DNA of 64,000 bases from Mycolicibacterium rhodesiae JS60 (GCA_000230935.2 AGIQ01000005.1:310001-374000), one strand, 5' to 3'; counted from the stretch's first letter, positions 19,016 to 28,865 are shown. Program-made: numbers and translations. The notes: a model not told the origin generated them from the letters alone.

Positions 19016-19397
19016 TGAGGTTCTCCTCGGTCTGTCGTCTCTGTGTGGCTGTTCTTCGGTGTGGCTGTGTTGTCTAGCGCGGGCGCTGGGAACGCCTAGT
19101 ATCCGATGCCGCTAACCGGGTAGCCGAGTCAGTGTGCCCTAACTTTTTCGGTCCCCGGTACCAATCCACTCAGGTGTTCCGCGCGGTTACTGATACTAGA
19201 CGAAACGTATATTAACCAGCTACACCAGCAGATCGCGTGATCACACCGTCACCGGGTCAACAATCGCTGGGCACGTCATACCGCATATGCGGAGCATCAA
19301 GTCGGACCGCTTCGCTCAGCAACCCTCGACCACGGCTGGCAGGACGTCGCCGACGTCGCACTGACCTGGCTGAAGGCGCAGCACCTGGCGGGCTGAA
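19016..19397. other. Gene-poor stretch between fdxC and fbiC, with a possible gene remnant
   Basis: About 380 bases. The first 220 (nearest fdxC) are less GC-rich than the genes around and include an AT-rich patch near 19200-19220 (ACGTATATTAACC), presumably the fdxC promoter region. The last 150 bases hold one reading frame on the plus strand with protein-like composition but no start codon (see the separate entry). I see no RNA gene and no clear terminator. Confidence 0.5.
19241..19396 (+). pseudogene. Possible C-terminal remnant of a lost gene
   Basis: A 51-codon frame, open from a TGA at 19238 to a TGA at 19394, without ATG, GTG or TTG near its beginning. Its last part reads LDHGWQDVADVALTWLKAQH, an amphipathic helix of normal protein composition, and the stop lies just before fbiC. 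In M. tuberculosis the corresponding interval holds Rv1174c-Rv1176c, absent here, so this may be what remains of a deleted gene. I could not match it to a family; chance is not excluded. Confidence 0.3.
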
Positions 19398-21977
19398 TCA
19401 GGCCGCGCGGTCGGTGTAGGTGGTGGTGCGCTGACGGGCCGGGCGACCGATGCCCTCGGCGATGGCGACCAACTCCTCGACCGACTTCGACGACCCGTTC
19501 TCCGAACCGGCCATCCTCGAGATCGTCTCTTCCATCAGCGTGCCGCCCAGATCGTTGGCGCCACCCGTCAGCATCACCTGAGTGCGTTCCACACCGAGCT
19601 TGACCCAGCTGGTCTGGATGTTGGAGATCCTGCCGTGCAACATGATTCGTGCCAACGCGTGAACCGCGCGGTTGTCGCGGTGGGTCGGGCCCGGCCGCGC
19701 ACCGCCGGCCAGATACAGTGGCGAGCTCTGATGCACGAACGGCAGCGGAACGAATTCGGTGAAACCCCCGGTGCGGTCCTGGATGTCGCGCAACACATTC
19801 AGGTGTCCGACCCAGTGCCGCGGGGTGTCCACATGGCCGTACATCATCGTCGAACTGGACCGCAGACCGACCTCGTGTGCGGTGGTGATGACCTCGATCC
19901 ACATCGACGTGGGCAGCTTGCCCTTGGTGAGCACCCAGCGGACCTCGTCATCGAGGATCTCAGCTGCCGTACCGGGGATGGAGCCAAGACCCGCTTCCCG
20001 CAGTGCGGTCAGCCAATCCCGAATACTCAAGCCGCTCTTGGTGACTCCGTTCGCGATCTCCATCGGCGAGAACGCATGCACATGCATGGACGGCACCCGC
20101 GCCTTGACCGCGCGCACCAGGTCGCCGTACCCGGTGACCGGCAACTCGGGATCGATGCCGCCCTGCATGCACACCTCGGTGGCACCGGCGACATGCGCCT
20201 CCCAGGCGCGGTCGGCGACCTCCTGCGTCGACAGCGAGTAGGCGTCGGCGTCACCCTTGCGTTGCGCGAACGCACAGAACCGGCACCCGGTATAGCAGAT
20301 GTTGGTGAAGTTGATGTTGCGGTTCACCACGAACGTGACGTCGTCACCCACGGTCTCCCGCCGAAGTGAATCTGCCAGTGCGGCAACAGCATCCATCGCA
20401 GGACCGTCCGCGGTGGCCAGCGCCAGGTACTCATCGTCGGTGCACCCGGCAGGATCCCGTTCGGCCGAGCGCAACGCGGCCAGCACATCGGTGTCGAGCC
20501 GCTCGGGGGCGCGGGCGGCCAGCTCGTGCACCTTCTCACGAATCGACTCCCAGTCGCCGAACGCACTGCCCAGATCGCTGCGGGTCTCGGTGAGCCGGCC
20601 CTCGCTGTCGATCGCGGTGTGTAGATCGGTGCGGCCCAGCGACTCGGTGGCCTCATCGGGCTCCTGCCACGGGCGGCCCACCGGATTGACGTCGAGCGCG
20701 AAACCGGTATCCGGGTCGGCCAGCGCCTCGACGTGTCCTCGGACCCGCGGGTCGATCCAGGCCGCACCGGCCTGCACATACTGCGGCTGGGCCGTCAGCC
20801 GCTGCACCAGGTCGTAGCCGGCTTCGGCGGTGACCGCGGCCAGTTCGTCCAAAGCGGGCCACGGCCGTTCGGGATTGACGTGGTCGGGTGTCAGCGGCGA
20901 CACCCCGCCCCAGTCGTCGACGCCCGCACCGATCAGGGCCAGGCACTCGTGGCGGGACACCAGGTTCGGCGGGGCCTGAATGCGCACCTTGGGCCCCATC
21001 ACCAGGCGGGTCACCGCCACGGTGGCCAGGAAGTCGTCGATACCCGCGTCGGGCACCGCGGCCATCGCGGTGTGGTCTTTGGCCCGGAAGTTCTGCACGA
21101 TCACTTCCTGGACGTGGCCGAATTCCTTGTGCGAGCGCCGGATCGCGTGGATGGTCTCGGCGCGCTCGGTCAGCGTCTCCCCGATACCGACCAGCAGACC
21201 GGTGGTGAACGGGATCGACAGCCGGCCCGCGTCATCCAACGTGCGCAACCGCACCACGGGATCCTTGTCAGGACTGCCATAGTGAGCGGCACCGCGGGTC
21301 TCATATAGCCGGCGTGACGTCGTCTCGAGCATCATGCCCATCGACGGCGCCACCGGCTTCAACCGCGACAGCTCCGACCAGCTCATCACGCCGGGGTTCA
21401 GATGCGGCAGCAGCCCGGTCTCCTCGAGCACCCGGATCGCCATCGCCCGCACATAGTCCAGGGTGGAGTCGTAGCCCCGTTCGTCGAGCCACTGCTTGGC
21501 CTCAGGCCAGCGCGCCTCCGGACGGTCGCCGAGTGTGAACAAGGCTTCCTTGCAACCCAATTCGGCACCGCGCCGTGCAACGTCGAGGATCTCGTCGGGC
21601 TCCATGTACATGCCGCGCCCCTGCGCGCGCAGCTTGCCGGGCACCGTGACGAACGTGCAGTAGTGGCAGGTGTCCCGGCACAGGTGGGTCACCGGAATGA
21701 ACACCTTGCGCGAGTAGCTGATCGGAAGCTTGCCCGTCGCGCCGCGGCGGCCTGCCGATTCCAGACCGGCGTCGCGCACCCGGGCCGCACTGGTACACAG
21801 ATCGGCGAGGTCTTCGCCGCGCGCGGTCATCGCGATCGCGGCTTCGTCCACATTGAGCGCGACCCCGTCGCGCGCACGACGCAGGACACGTCTCATGGCG
21901 GCGGGCGAGGGAGCTTCAGACCGTCCCGGAATCACCGGCATGGGCAGCGGACTGCTGGGCTGCGAGTTCAGGGCCAC
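19398..21977 (-). CDS. fbiC: FO synthase FbiC (bifunctional radical-SAM enzyme)
   Basis: Makes 7,8-didemethyl-8-hydroxy-5-deazariboflavin (FO), the chromophore of coenzyme F420, from tyrosine and a flavin-pathway pyrimidine. Both radical-SAM halves (CofG and CofH) are fused in 859 residues, as in other actinobacteria. The first cluster motif CRDTCHYC uses Cys100, 104 and 107; the second, CYTGCRFC, lies near residue 560. Further radical-SAM motifs such as [14 protein letters not shown] and [17 protein letters not shown] are present. An F420-binding Rv1155-like protein is also encoded in this window (55830). The start ATG 21977 gives an N-terminus of family length. Confidence 0.96.
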   Translation of the reverse strand: MALNSQPSSPLPMPVIPGRSEAPSPAAMRRVLRRARDGVALNVDEAAIAMTARGEDLADLCTSAARVRDAGLESAGRRGATGKLPISYSRKVFIPVTHLCRDTCHYCTFVTVPGKLRAQGRGMYMEPDEILDVARRGAELGCKEALFTLGDRPEARWPEAKQWLDERGYDSTLDYVRAMAIRVLEETGLLPHLNPGVMSWSELSRLKPVAPSMGMMLETTSRRLYETRGAAHYGSPDKDPVVRLRTLDDAGRLSIPFTTGLLVGIGETLTERAETIHAIRRSHKEFGHVQEVIVQNFRAKDHTAMAAVPDAGIDDFLATVAVTRLVMGPKVRIQAPPNLVSRHECLALIGAGVDDWGGVSPLTPDHVNPERPWPALDELAAVTAEAGYDLVQRLTAQPQYVQAGAAWIDPRVRGHVEALADPDTGFALDVNPVGRPWQEPDEATESLGRTDLHTAIDSEGRLTETRSDLGSAFGDWESIREKVHELAARAPERLDTDVLAALRSAERDPAGCTDDEYLALATADGPAMDAVAALADSLRRETVGDDVTFVVNRNINFTNICYTGCRFCAFAQRKGDADAYSLSTQEVADRAWEAHVAGATEVCMQGGIDPELPVTGYGDLVRAVKARVPSMHVHAFSPMEIANGVTKSGLSIRDWLTALREAGLGSIPGTAAEILDDEVRWVLTKGKLPTSMWIEVITTAHEVGLRSSSTMMYGHVDTPRHWVGHLNVLRDIQDRTGGFTEFVPLPFVHQSSPLYLAGGARPGPTHRDNRAVHALARIMLHGRISNIQTSWVKLGVERTQVMLTGGANDLGGTLMEETISRMAGSENGSSKSVEELVAIAEGIGRPARQRTTTYTDRAA

Positions 21978-22194
21978 TCCCCGGTAACCGCCGACGGCTG
22001 AGAAATCATCCCGCGCGTCTCACACCAAGCTCGGGTGACGGACATGGTCCACACAGTAGTACTCGCATTAAGCGGCGTGGTCGCGTGTCTCGGCGGGTCA
22101 CAAACGTGCAAACACGGCAAAGAAATTTGTAACACTGCACTGCCCGCAACGTAAGTTGTCTTTGTTAGCTGCAATTCGAGTTGGGGGTTTCGCC

Positions 22195-23118
22195 ATGACC
22201 GTGTCCATCCGTTCCACGCTGACGGCAGGTACGGCGGCGATGGTCGTCGGAGCCATGGCGATCGCCCCGGTGCAGCCATCGGCCCCGGCCTCGATCACGG
22301 CGGATACCGTGCGCCTCTCCGCTGCGACTGCGCCGCTGGTCAATCAGGTCAATACCGCCGCTGCCGCGCTCGGTGCGGCCGACCCGGTCGCGCCGGCTCA
22401 GCAACCCCAGGCCCAGAAGTCGGCGACGGCCGACAACACCGCGTCGAACATCATCGACCAGGTCTACGCCGTCGCCAGGTATTGGGCGAATTACATGTCG
22501 CTGGAACTTGGCCCCTGGCTCATCGGCTGGGTTCCGTTCGGCTATCTCATCAACGATCAGATCTACATCTGGTACCCGAATTTCACGCTCCCAGTGGTCG
22601 ACAGCTTCGTCTACGACTTCCTCGATCCGGTGGTCAACGACTTCTGGAACCCGACCGTGTGGCGTGACGGCCTGACCGCCGTTTTGAACACCGCCCGGGT
22701 CGGGCTCAGCATCGTAGCCCAGCAGGAGATCGCCTACTTCTGGAGTCTGGCCTGGTTCCCGATCCCGCTGCCGCCGCTGCCGCCACTGCCGTTCGCCGCC
22801 ACCAAGGTGCCCGCCGGTGCAGCCGGCGCCGACGCAGCCTCCGCGAAAACAGCCACCACCAAGACCTCCGGAACGGGTCACTCCGCCCGACCGCAGGCCG
22901 CCAAGCAATCTCAGAACACGACCGACGCGGTCGATACACCCGATGACACGGTCGTCGCCGCGGCTGCCGGCACGCCGAGCGTCTCGAAGACCGGCAAGGC
23001 CGACAGCGGCAAGCCGTCATCGGGCAAGACCGCCAAGGCCGGCGGCGACACCGGCAAGAAGTCGACGGGCGGCTCGGCACGCAACCACGGCCCGAAGGCG
23101 GACAAGGGCGGCGACTAG
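22195..23118 (+). CDS. Secreted mycobacterial protein with basic low-complexity tail
   Basis: 307 residues from ATG 22195 (a GGGGG site stands 8 bases before; an in-frame TTG at 22156 is less likely). It has an N-terminal export signal (MTVSIRSTLTAGTAAMVVGA), a conserved-looking aromatic core near residues 90-200 (NIIDQVYAVARYWANYMSLE, WLIGWVPFGYLINDQIYIWY) and a proline run [10 protein letters not shown], then about 100 residues rich in Lys, Ser, Thr, Ala and Gly (KSTGGSARNHGPKADKGGD at the end). The layout recurs in two more genes at 27732 and 28866. Likely outside the cytoplasmic membrane, attached through the tail or free; function unknown. The 217-base gap from fbiC holds both divergent promoters. 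Confidence 0.75.
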   Translation: MTVSIRSTLTAGTAAMVVGAMAIAPVQPSAPASITADTVRLSAATAPLVNQVNTAAAALGAADPVAPAQQPQAQKSATADNTASNIIDQVYAVARYWANYMSLELGPWLIGWVPFGYLINDQIYIWYPNFTLPVVDSFVYDFLDPVVNDFWNPTVWRDGLTAVLNTARVGLSIVAQQEIAYFWSLAWFPIPLPPLPPLPFAATKVPAGAAGADAASAKTATTKTSGTGHSARPQAAKQSQNTTDAVDTPDDTVVAAAAGTPSVSKTGKADSGKPSSGKTAKAGGDTGKKSTGGSARNHGPKADKGGD

Positions 23119-23531
23119 CTGGATCGGTTGCGCCGCCACAGGAACCATGCCGGCGGCCCGGCACCCAGCGCCAGGAACACCAACACGGAATAGGCCATCA
23201 CGCCGGGGCCGCCGAAGACGATGTCACCGCCCGGGCCGCCGAGCGTCAGCGCGGCGACGGTGATCAACCAGGTCAGCAACGGCAGTGCCGCCAGGCGCGC
23301 GGAAACCGTCCAGTAGGCGGCCGCCCACACCAGGGCGAGATTCACCAGACCGCTGACGAGGGCGCTGATCGGGAACGGCACCGCGCCGAGGTAGAACGGG
23401 AGAAGGAGTGCTCCGGCCACCGCCGAGAGGACACCGTCGACGGCCAACAGCGCCAGCACCACGGCGCGCGGTGCCGGATCGGTCGTGCCCGGGTCTTCGG
23501 TGATCTCGACGGGGGCGGGCGGCTGCTTCAA
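23115..23531 (-). CDS. Small conserved membrane protein (Rv1171-like)
   Basis: A 138-residue protein with a short proline-rich cytoplasmic N-terminus and four hydrophobic segments (for example VVLALLAVDGVLSAVAGALL, LVNLALVWAAAYW, LLTWLITVAALTLGG, VMAYSVLVFLALGAG), ending in basic WRRNRSS. Gene order next to mshB matches Rv1171. It starts six bases after mshB, so both form an operon; whether it serves mycothiol metabolism is unknown. Its 3' end overlaps the stop of the convergent secreted-protein gene by 4 bases. Confidence 0.8.
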   Translation of the reverse strand: MKQPPAPVEITEDPGTTDPAPRAVVLALLAVDGVLSAVAGALLLPFYLGAVPFPISALVSGLVNLALVWAAAYWTVSARLAALPLLTWLITVAALTLGGPGGDIVFGGPGVMAYSVLVFLALGAGPPAWFLWRRNRSS

Positions 23532-23537
23532 CCCCGT

Positions 23538-24404
23538 CTACTGCCCGAGGTCGAGACCGGCCAGAAGATCGGTCTCCCAACCACGCTCATCGGTGGGACC
23601 CGCCGTGCCCTCGACGAGGACATAATGTTCGGCGGACAGCACCGGCAGGACGAGCTTGTTGGACAGGGTGAATGCGCGCCGGGTCGGACCGACCAGCATC
23701 TGGGTGGCGTGCGCGGCGATGGCGTCGACCTTGGCGTCGACATGTTCGGGTGCCTCGATGACGGCGGTGATCTTGTCGTCGGTGAAGCCGAACACGACAT
23801 CGGCGGGGGGCCGGATCCAGTCGGCCAGCACATCGGAGTCACTCAGCGCATTGCCGGCCTCGCGAAAAGTGGTGGCGCCGATGACACCCCAGTAGAACTT
23901 CGGCACCTTCCACACCGCGGCGGCGACGGCGGCGGTGGTGATGCGGTGGGTCTGGATGTGGTCGGGGTGGCCGTAGCCGCCGCCGGGGTCATAGGTGGCC
24001 ACGACGTGCGGACGCAGCTCGTCGATGACGGCGACCAACAGGCCGACGGCCTCGTCGAAGTCGGCGTCGACGAACTTGGTGTGGCCGCGCTCGGGGGTGC
24101 CGGGCATACCCGAGTCGCGCCAGTGGCCCGCGCCGCCCAGGAACCGCGGCCCCGGCAGGCCGAGCTTCTGCAGGGCGGTCGTCAATTCGTAGATCCGATA
24201 GCCGCCGAGCTGGTCGGCCGCATCGACTGCCAGCCCCAGCCACCGCTCGTCGATGATCTCGCCCTCTTCGCCGAGGGTGCAGGTGACGACGGTGACCTCG
24301 GCCCCACGCTCGACGTAGCGGGCAATGGTGACGCCGTTGTTCATCGTCTCGTCGTCGGGGTGGGCGTGCACGAACAACAACCGCGGAGTCTCCTGCGAAG
24401 CCAC
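23538..24404 (-). CDS. mshB: GlcNAc-inositol deacetylase of mycothiol synthesis
   Basis: Zn-dependent LmbE-fold deacetylase that makes GlcN-Ins from GlcNAc-Ins, the second dedicated step of mycothiol synthesis. The metal and catalytic motif HAHPDDE lies at residues 13-19 and the third ligand in [15 protein letters not shown] and the C-terminal [13 protein letters not shown] agree with MshB (Rv1170). I use the GTG at 24404 ([10 protein letters not shown]), which aligns with the M. tuberculosis start and gives 288 residues; a GTG at 24413 is possible. The gene is about 15 residues shorter than M. tuberculosis MshB because a loop after AAVAAA is reduced. Divergent from the ClC gene, 40 bases away. 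Confidence 0.93.
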   Translation of the reverse strand: MASQETPRLLFVHAHPDDETMNNGVTIARYVERGAEVTVVTCTLGEEGEIIDERWLGLAVDAADQLGGYRIYELTTALQKLGLPGPRFLGGAGHWRDSGMPGTPERGHTKFVDADFDEAVGLLVAVIDELRPHVVATYDPGGGYGHPDHIQTHRITTAAVAAAVWKVPKFYWGVIGATTFREAGNALSDSDVLADWIRPPADVVFGFTDDKITAVIEAPEHVDAKVDAIAAHATQMLVGPTRRAFTLSNKLVLPVLSAEHYVLVEGTAGPTDERGWETDLLAGLDLGQ

Positions 24405-24444
24405 GAGGGTCACCCTACCGGTGCCGGTGGCATAGATTCGGCCC

Positions 24445-25683
24445 GTGAACCGGCGCGACCTGGAGTTCGGCTGCGCGGTTTTGGCGATCGGTCTGCTGGC
24501 CGGGCTCGCCGGGGCTGCGACGACGTTGGTGCTGCACACCGTCGAGCACCTCACCTATCACTACAGCTTCGGAACGCTGCTCGACGGGGTCACCGGGTCG
24601 AGCCCGGTGCGACGGGCGGTCGGCCCGATGGTCGGCGGCGCCCTGGCCGGCCTGGGTTGGTGGCTGCTTCGCCGGCGGACGCGGGTGCCGTCGCTGACCG
24701 ACGCCATCGACGGGCCCGGTCCGATGCAGCGGCTGACGTTGACCATCGACGCCGGACTTCAAGTGCTGCTCGTCGGAGCCGGCGCGTCTCTCGGCCGGGA
24801 GGGCGCGCCGCGGCAATTCGCGGCCGCCCTTGGCGACTTGGGCACGTCGCGGTGGTCGCTGACTCCGCAGGACCGCCGGATTCTGCTCGGCTGCGCGGCC
24901 GGTGCGGGTCTGGCGGCGGTGTACAGCGTGCCGATGGGCGGCGCCCTGTTCGCGATCCAGATCGTGCTGCGCAGCTGGAGTCTGCGAATCGTCGGCACGG
25001 CACTGATCACGTCGAGCATCGCGGTGGCGGTGGCCGCGCCGGTCACCCACCTCGAAGTTCCTCTGCACTGGCCCAACCCGGAACTGTCCTATCTGCTGAC
25101 CGGGTTCGCCGTCCTGCTCGCCCCGCTGGCGCTCGCGGTGGGCCGGGGATTCAACCGGCTGATGGACTCCGCCAGAGCTCGTCGGGTCGGCGACTCGTGG
25201 CTGTTGATTCCGGCGGTCGCGGGCGCCGGACTGCTGATCGGCGTCCTCTCGCACTGGTGGCCCGAACTGCCGGGCAACGGCAAGAGCGTGCTGACCGTGA
25301 GCGTCGCCGACGGCCTGACCCTCGCGTCGGCCGCGGTCATCCTGCTGCTCAAGCCGATGCTGACCGCGCTGTTCCTGCGCACCGGCGCCGTCGGCGGCAT
25401 GCTCACCCCCGCGCTGGCGACCGGCGCGGCGATGGGTTCGGTGGTGGCGGTGGCGGTGAACACCTGGACGCCGTTGGCGGTCAGCGTGCCCGCGGTGTCA
25501 TTGGCCTGCGCCGCGGGCGTGCTGGCGATCACCCAGGGCGCGCCGACCTGGGCCGCGCTGTTCGTGTGGGAGCTGGCCCGCCCGCCGCTGTGGCTGCTGA
25601 TCGTGTTCGCCGTCGCGGCGACCGCGGCCCATCTGCTCGACCGCCGACTCACGGGGCGCGCCGAACACGCCGCACTGCACTGA
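24445..25683 (+). CDS. ClC-family chloride channel/transporter
   Basis: A 412-residue membrane protein with about ten or more helices. ClC signatures appear in order: GSSP (compare GSGIP) near residue 51, GREGAPRQ (compare GREGP) near 114, and [11 protein letters not shown] (compare GxFxP) near 316; helix N-like [20 protein letters not shown] follows. The conserved gating glutamate of GREGP is kept, typical of H+/Cl- exchangers as well as channels. No CBS domains at the C-terminus. It starts with GTG. Likely role: anion balance or acid tolerance. Confidence 0.85.
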   Translation: MNRRDLEFGCAVLAIGLLAGLAGAATTLVLHTVEHLTYHYSFGTLLDGVTGSSPVRRAVGPMVGGALAGLGWWLLRRRTRVPSLTDAIDGPGPMQRLTLTIDAGLQVLLVGAGASLGREGAPRQFAAALGDLGTSRWSLTPQDRRILLGCAAGAGLAAVYSVPMGGALFAIQIVLRSWSLRIVGTALITSSIAVAVAAPVTHLEVPLHWPNPELSYLLTGFAVLLAPLALAVGRGFNRLMDSARARRVGDSWLLIPAVAGAGLLIGVLSHWWPELPGNGKSVLTVSVADGLTLASAAVILLLKPMLTALFLRTGAVGGMLTPALATGAAMGSVVAVAVNTWTPLAVSVPAVSLACAAGVLAITQGAPTWAALFVWELARPPLWLLIVFAVAATAAHLLDRRLTGRAEHAALH

Positions 25684-25685
25684 GG

Positions 25686-26159
25686 TCACTTGCAGAGGTC
25701 GGCGACCTGCTTGCGGTCGAAGTCGCCCTCGGCCTGTCGTGCGGCCTGGCGCGGATCGCTGTACGGCACACCCGCCAGCGCGTTCATCCCGACATCCTGC
25801 AAATCACGGGCGAACGACCGGATCGCATCGGCAAGACGGACCGGGGTATTGGCGTCGAGCTGGCGAAGGAGGTAATCACCGGCACCGAGCATCGCCAGGC
25901 TCGCGTCAGGGGCCGGCAGAGCATTGCGCGCCTGCATGGTGGCCACCATCTCGAACGCGTTGCACGCCCGCACCTTCGGATCACCGGGTAGGACAACGGC
26001 ATTGGCGTCGTCCGCCGATGCGCGCACCACCGCCCACACCGACAGGGCCAGTGCGATCGCCGCGATCGGAATCGCGAACGGCGCCAGCCGCTGCCAAATT
26101 GTCGGCGCGGTAAACATTGGCGCAGAACGCACTTCGCCATCTTCGTCGGCATCCGACAT
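25686..26159 (-). CDS. Single-pass membrane protein of unknown function
   Basis: A 157-residue protein from ATG 26159. It has an acidic N-terminal tail (MSDADEDGEV), one hydrophobic helix (LAPFAIPIAAIALALSVWAVV) and an extracytoplasmic domain with two cysteines (VRACNAF and a terminal DLCK) that could form a disulfide. Mycobacterial genomes carry several such proteins of similar plan, often with no known role. Convergent with the ClC gene, two bases apart. Confidence 0.75.
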   Translation of the reverse strand: MSDADEDGEVRSAPMFTAPTIWQRLAPFAIPIAAIALALSVWAVVRASADDANAVVLPGDPKVRACNAFEMVATMQARNALPAPDASLAMLGAGDYLLRQLDANTPVRLADAIRSFARDLQDVGMNALAGVPYSDPRQAARQAEGDFDRKQVADLCK

Positions 26160-26193
26160 CAATTGACTATATCGGCGGGAATTGGCCTGAGAA

Positions 26194-26225
26194 CCGGCAA
26201 TTGCCGGATTTGCACTGAAAGTGCA
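26194..26225. promoter_or_regulatory. Two adjacent dyads upstream of divergent membrane-protein and methyltransferase genes
   Basis: CCGGCAATTGCCGG (26194-26207) is a perfect 14-base palindrome. Three bases later TGCACT-GAA-AGTGCA (26211-26225) is a second perfect dyad. They lie 35-66 bases upstream of the 26159 start and 160 bases before the methyltransferase. They may be operators or short hairpins; no known consensus is recognised. Confidence 0.4.
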
Positions 26226-26387
26226 TGAGCATCAATGTTTCTGGATGGTCATCGACTGCAGAGTGCATTCCCGATTTCGAAGATCATGGCCCATTCCGGA
26301 AGCAGCCCACCCACTTCTGACCCCTGCTCGCCAGGAAACGTTTTCTCGGCGACCCCTGACAACCGCCGCCGCATCAGGTAGAAGGAC

Positions 26388-27434
26388 GTGGTGGAAAACT
26401 CGCCGCTTCGACAAGCAATGGCCCGCAGACTACACCGGCGTGCGATCGCCACGGGCGAGATCAGCGTGCCCGCGGTGCCCGGAATGCTCGAAGAATATGT
26501 GGCGATGTGCACGGGTCTTTTCGACAGCCTGGGCCGGGGGTTCACCGACGAGCAGATCGACAACCTGCGCAATATCCTGCGTGACCAGCTGGGCGAGGCC
26601 TTCGCCGCGTCACCGCGGTCGGAGATCGTGATCAGCTACGAAGCGCCGGTCGGCATGGTGGTGAATTACCACGTGAAGTGCCGGTGGTGGTCGGTCGAGG
26701 GCGCGTACGAGAACTGGATCGCCACGCGCGAACCACCGCTGTTCGGCTCCGAACCCGACGCCCGGGTGTGGACGCTGGCCGGCCAAGCCGCCGACCCCGC
26801 CTCGTTTCCGATCCTCGATCTGGGCGCCGGGACCGGACGCAACGCGCTGGCGCTGGCCAGGCGCGGTCATCCCGTCGACGCGGTGGAGATGACGCCGTCA
26901 TTCGCCGAGACCATCCTCGTCGGGGCACAGAAGGAAGCGCTGACGGTCCGGGTATTGCAGCGCGACATCTTCGCGACTCTGGACGACCTGCGCCGCGACT
27001 ACCAGCTGATCCTGCTGTCCGAGGTGGTGTCCGACTTCCGTTCGGCGGATCAGCTGCGCGGAGTCTTCGACCTGGCCTCGCAGTGCCTGGCCCCCGGCGG
27101 CCTGCTGGTGTTCAATGCCTTCGTCGCGCACCGGGACTACACCCCCGACGAGGGTGCCCTTCAGCTGGGCCAGCAGTGCTACACGACGATCTTCACCCAA
27201 TCCCAGATGTCCGGCGCGCTGGCCGGCTTCCCGCTGACGCTGGTGTCCGACGAGTCGGTGTACGACTACGAGAAGGGCCATCTGCCGGCCGAGTCATGGC
27301 CTCCCACCAGCTGGTATGCCGATTGGGTCAGCGGCCAGGACGTCTTCGACGTGCCCCGCTCGGAGCGGCCGATCGAGATGCGGTGGTTGGTCTACCAGCA
27401 GGCCGGCGCAGTCGGCGGGCCCCGCGTCGGGTGA
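26388..27434 (+). CDS. SAM-dependent methyltransferase
   Basis: 348 residues. An N-terminal helical region (residues 1-140) has no recognised motif; the class I methyltransferase fold begins with motif I FPILDLGAGTGRNALALARR near residue 142, followed by VDAVEMTPSF and, for motif IV, YQLILLSEVVSDF, and APGGLLVFNAF. The fold is closest in feel to small-molecule methyltransferases of the tellurite-resistance/TehB type, but the long N-terminal part is unusual. It starts with GTG 26388; a second GTG follows at once at 26391. The 228 bases upstream carry two dyads. Substrate unknown. Confidence 0.8.
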   Translation: MVENSPLRQAMARRLHRRAIATGEISVPAVPGMLEEYVAMCTGLFDSLGRGFTDEQIDNLRNILRDQLGEAFAASPRSEIVISYEAPVGMVVNYHVKCRWWSVEGAYENWIATREPPLFGSEPDARVWTLAGQAADPASFPILDLGAGTGRNALALARRGHPVDAVEMTPSFAETILVGAQKEALTVRVLQRDIFATLDDLRRDYQLILLSEVVSDFRSADQLRGVFDLASQCLAPGGLLVFNAFVAHRDYTPDEGALQLGQQCYTTIFTQSQMSGALAGFPLTLVSDESVYDYEKGHLPAESWPPTSWYADWVSGQDVFDVPRSERPIEMRWLVYQQAGAVGGPRVG

Positions 27435-27480
27435 CGACCGGGACAATATTTGCTGGCGTTGTATCGGACTATGTACCTAT

Positions 27481-27493
27481 CGGGTGACACCCG
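27481..27493. promoter_or_regulatory. Perfect 13-base dyad in the gap before the 27732 gene
   Basis: CGGGTG-A-CACCCG is a perfect inverted repeat, about 47 bases after the methyltransferase stop. It could be an operator or part of a terminator stem. The rest of the 297-base gap contains no convincing gene. Confidence 0.35.
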
Positions 27494-27646
27494 CCACAGC
27501 AGTCCCATGCGCATCGCGGTATTGCGATATTTGCGGGTGCGAAGACCCTCAGCTGCCCCGACAACACCCAGACGAACGGATTTGCTTGGCCCGCAAGGGC
27601 TTTCTCCAGGTCAGGCAAAGACACCGGCGAACAGATTGGCAAAAAT

Positions 27647-27686
27647 TCTCAGGAAGAGTCTTTAGCCTTATCAGCCTCCTCTCAGG
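27647..27686 (+). promoter_or_regulatory. Phased TCTCAG-type direct repeats upstream of the 27732 gene
   Basis: TCTCAGG at 27647, TATCAGC at 27669 and TCTCAGG at 27680 are spaced 22 and 11 bases apart, so all face the same side of the helix. The last copy ends 45 bases before the ATG at 27732. Such 11-base direct repeats are typical targets of OmpR-type response regulators (for example the MprA type in mycobacteria). The same pair occurs before the next gene of this family (28806). Function is inferred. Confidence 0.5.
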
Positions 27687-27731
27687 TATCGTCCTTCTTT
27701 AGCTATGCCGCAAACAGCGGAGGGAGACGGC

Positions 27732-28718
27732 ATGCGACGGGCCTTGGGGCCATTCCTCACCACAGGAGTGGCGCTGGTGGCGGCCGCTGTGGTCGTCGCA
27801 AACCCCGTCGCGCCCCCATCCAGGGACATGCAGATCTCGACCACCCAGTTGTCGACCAGTCCCGACCTGCTCAGCCCGTCGGACAAGTCACTGCTCAGCG
27901 CCCTGACGCCGCAGTTGCCGGTGTCGAGTCTCGGCCCGGCGCTGGCGCAGATCCTCGCCGCACTGGCCGCCGACGCCGACCGCATCAGCCGCGAAGTCGC
28001 CTCGGCGATCGGCCCCGATGTAGTGATCGCGGCGGCCGCACCCGAGCAAACGGCCTACCGGCCCGAGCCCCTAGTCGCGCCGTTCGTCGAGTCCCCCAAC
28101 GCGGCTGCGCTCGCCGCCAACACGGGCTTTGCTTCGACCGTCGCCGGCTCGGATGTGGTGCAGGTGTTGAACGGCATCGTCGCCGACACGTCCTACCTCG
28201 GCGGAAAGGTCTACGAGGCCTCCGTCGCCCTGGTTCAGGTCATCATCCGGGTGCCCGAATTCGTCATCACCGCCGCTTTGGACCTGCTCAACGGGGATAT
28301 CGCGGGTGCGCTGGACACCGTCAAATCGGTCATCAAGGCGTTCTTCGGACCCGGGCTGATCATCCTCGACGGAATCCGGGACTTCCTCTACGGCCGGCAG
28401 GCACCGCCGGTGCCGCCGCCGACGGCGGCCAAGCGCCTGATCGAGCACGTCACCGGTGCCGAGACCCCGAAGCCCGCGACGGGCGGATCGGCACGTCCGA
28501 GCCGCGAGGGCACGGGCGAGGGCGAATCGGGCCGCAAGCAGGTCGAGACGGCGTCGGCGGCCGCCGTGCTCCGGCCCACCCCGACGGCATCGAAGTCGAC
28601 CGCGACGTCCACCAAGGCGCCCAGCAACACCAAGCCGTCGTCGGGGTCGACACGCTCTACGGCAGGTTCGGCGCGGGATTCGAAGCCCGGCGCCAGCTCG
28701 GACTCGTCCTCCGACTGA
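27732..28718 (+). CDS. Secreted mycobacterial protein with Ser/Thr/Lys-rich tail
   Basis: 328 residues from ATG 27732, which has a strong GGAGGGAG site seven bases before; an ATG at 27705 would leave that site inside the gene. Signal-like helix: LGPFLTTGVALVAAAVVVAN. The mature part (to about residue 240) is helical with repeated valine/leucine segments (DVVQVLNGIVADTSYLGGKV, VALVQVIIRVPEFVITAALD), a PPVPPP hinge, then a tail of Ser, Thr, Lys and Gly ending SSDSSSD. Same build as the 22195 and 28866 products. No catalytic motif is seen. Its promoter has phased TCTCAG repeats shared with its downstream neighbour. Confidence 0.75.
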   Translation: MRRALGPFLTTGVALVAAAVVVANPVAPPSRDMQISTTQLSTSPDLLSPSDKSLLSALTPQLPVSSLGPALAQILAALAADADRISREVASAIGPDVVIAAAAPEQTAYRPEPLVAPFVESPNAAALAANTGFASTVAGSDVVQVLNGIVADTSYLGGKVYEASVALVQVIIRVPEFVITAALDLLNGDIAGALDTVKSVIKAFFGPGLIILDGIRDFLYGRQAPPVPPPTAAKRLIEHVTGAETPKPATGGSARPSREGTGEGESGRKQVETASAAAVLRPTPTASKSTATSTKAPSNTKPSSGSTRSTAGSARDSKPGASSDSSSD

Positions 28719-28805
28719 CCCGACCTGCCAAAAGCCGCAGCCCGTCTCACCGCGCAGTCATTGCGCCTTCAAAAAACTCCCTCCGCAAAGGTGAATTTCC
28801 CCCTT

Positions 28806-28823
28806 TCTCAGTGTGCTCTCAGG
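28806..28823 (+). promoter_or_regulatory. TCTCAG direct repeat upstream of the 28866 gene
   Basis: TCTCAG at 28806 and TCTCAGG at 28817 are 11 bases apart and end 42 bases before the start codon, almost the same distance as the matching pair before 27732. A TACAGT at 28841 could be the -10 element, which would put the repeats over the -35 position. Confidence 0.5.
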
Positions 28824-28865
28824 TAGTTTTCGCTGGTCGGTACAGTTCGGGGGAAGGGGCTTGAA

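Noticed and set aside
19237-19419. 60-codon frame with an ATG-like start between fdxC and fbiC
   Set aside because: It is Arg/Ser-rich without family features and runs into fbiC antisense; the neighbouring start-less frame has better composition.
23625-25991. Very long plus-strand frame of 788 codons
   Set aside because: It runs antisense to mshB and then out of frame through the ClC gene; long shadow frames are normal at this GC content, and both genes it crosses have clear motifs.
26221-26631. Plus-strand 136-codon frame before the methyltransferase
   Set aside because: It overlaps the methyltransferase in another frame, has no recognisable domain, and contains the dyads; not supported as a gene.
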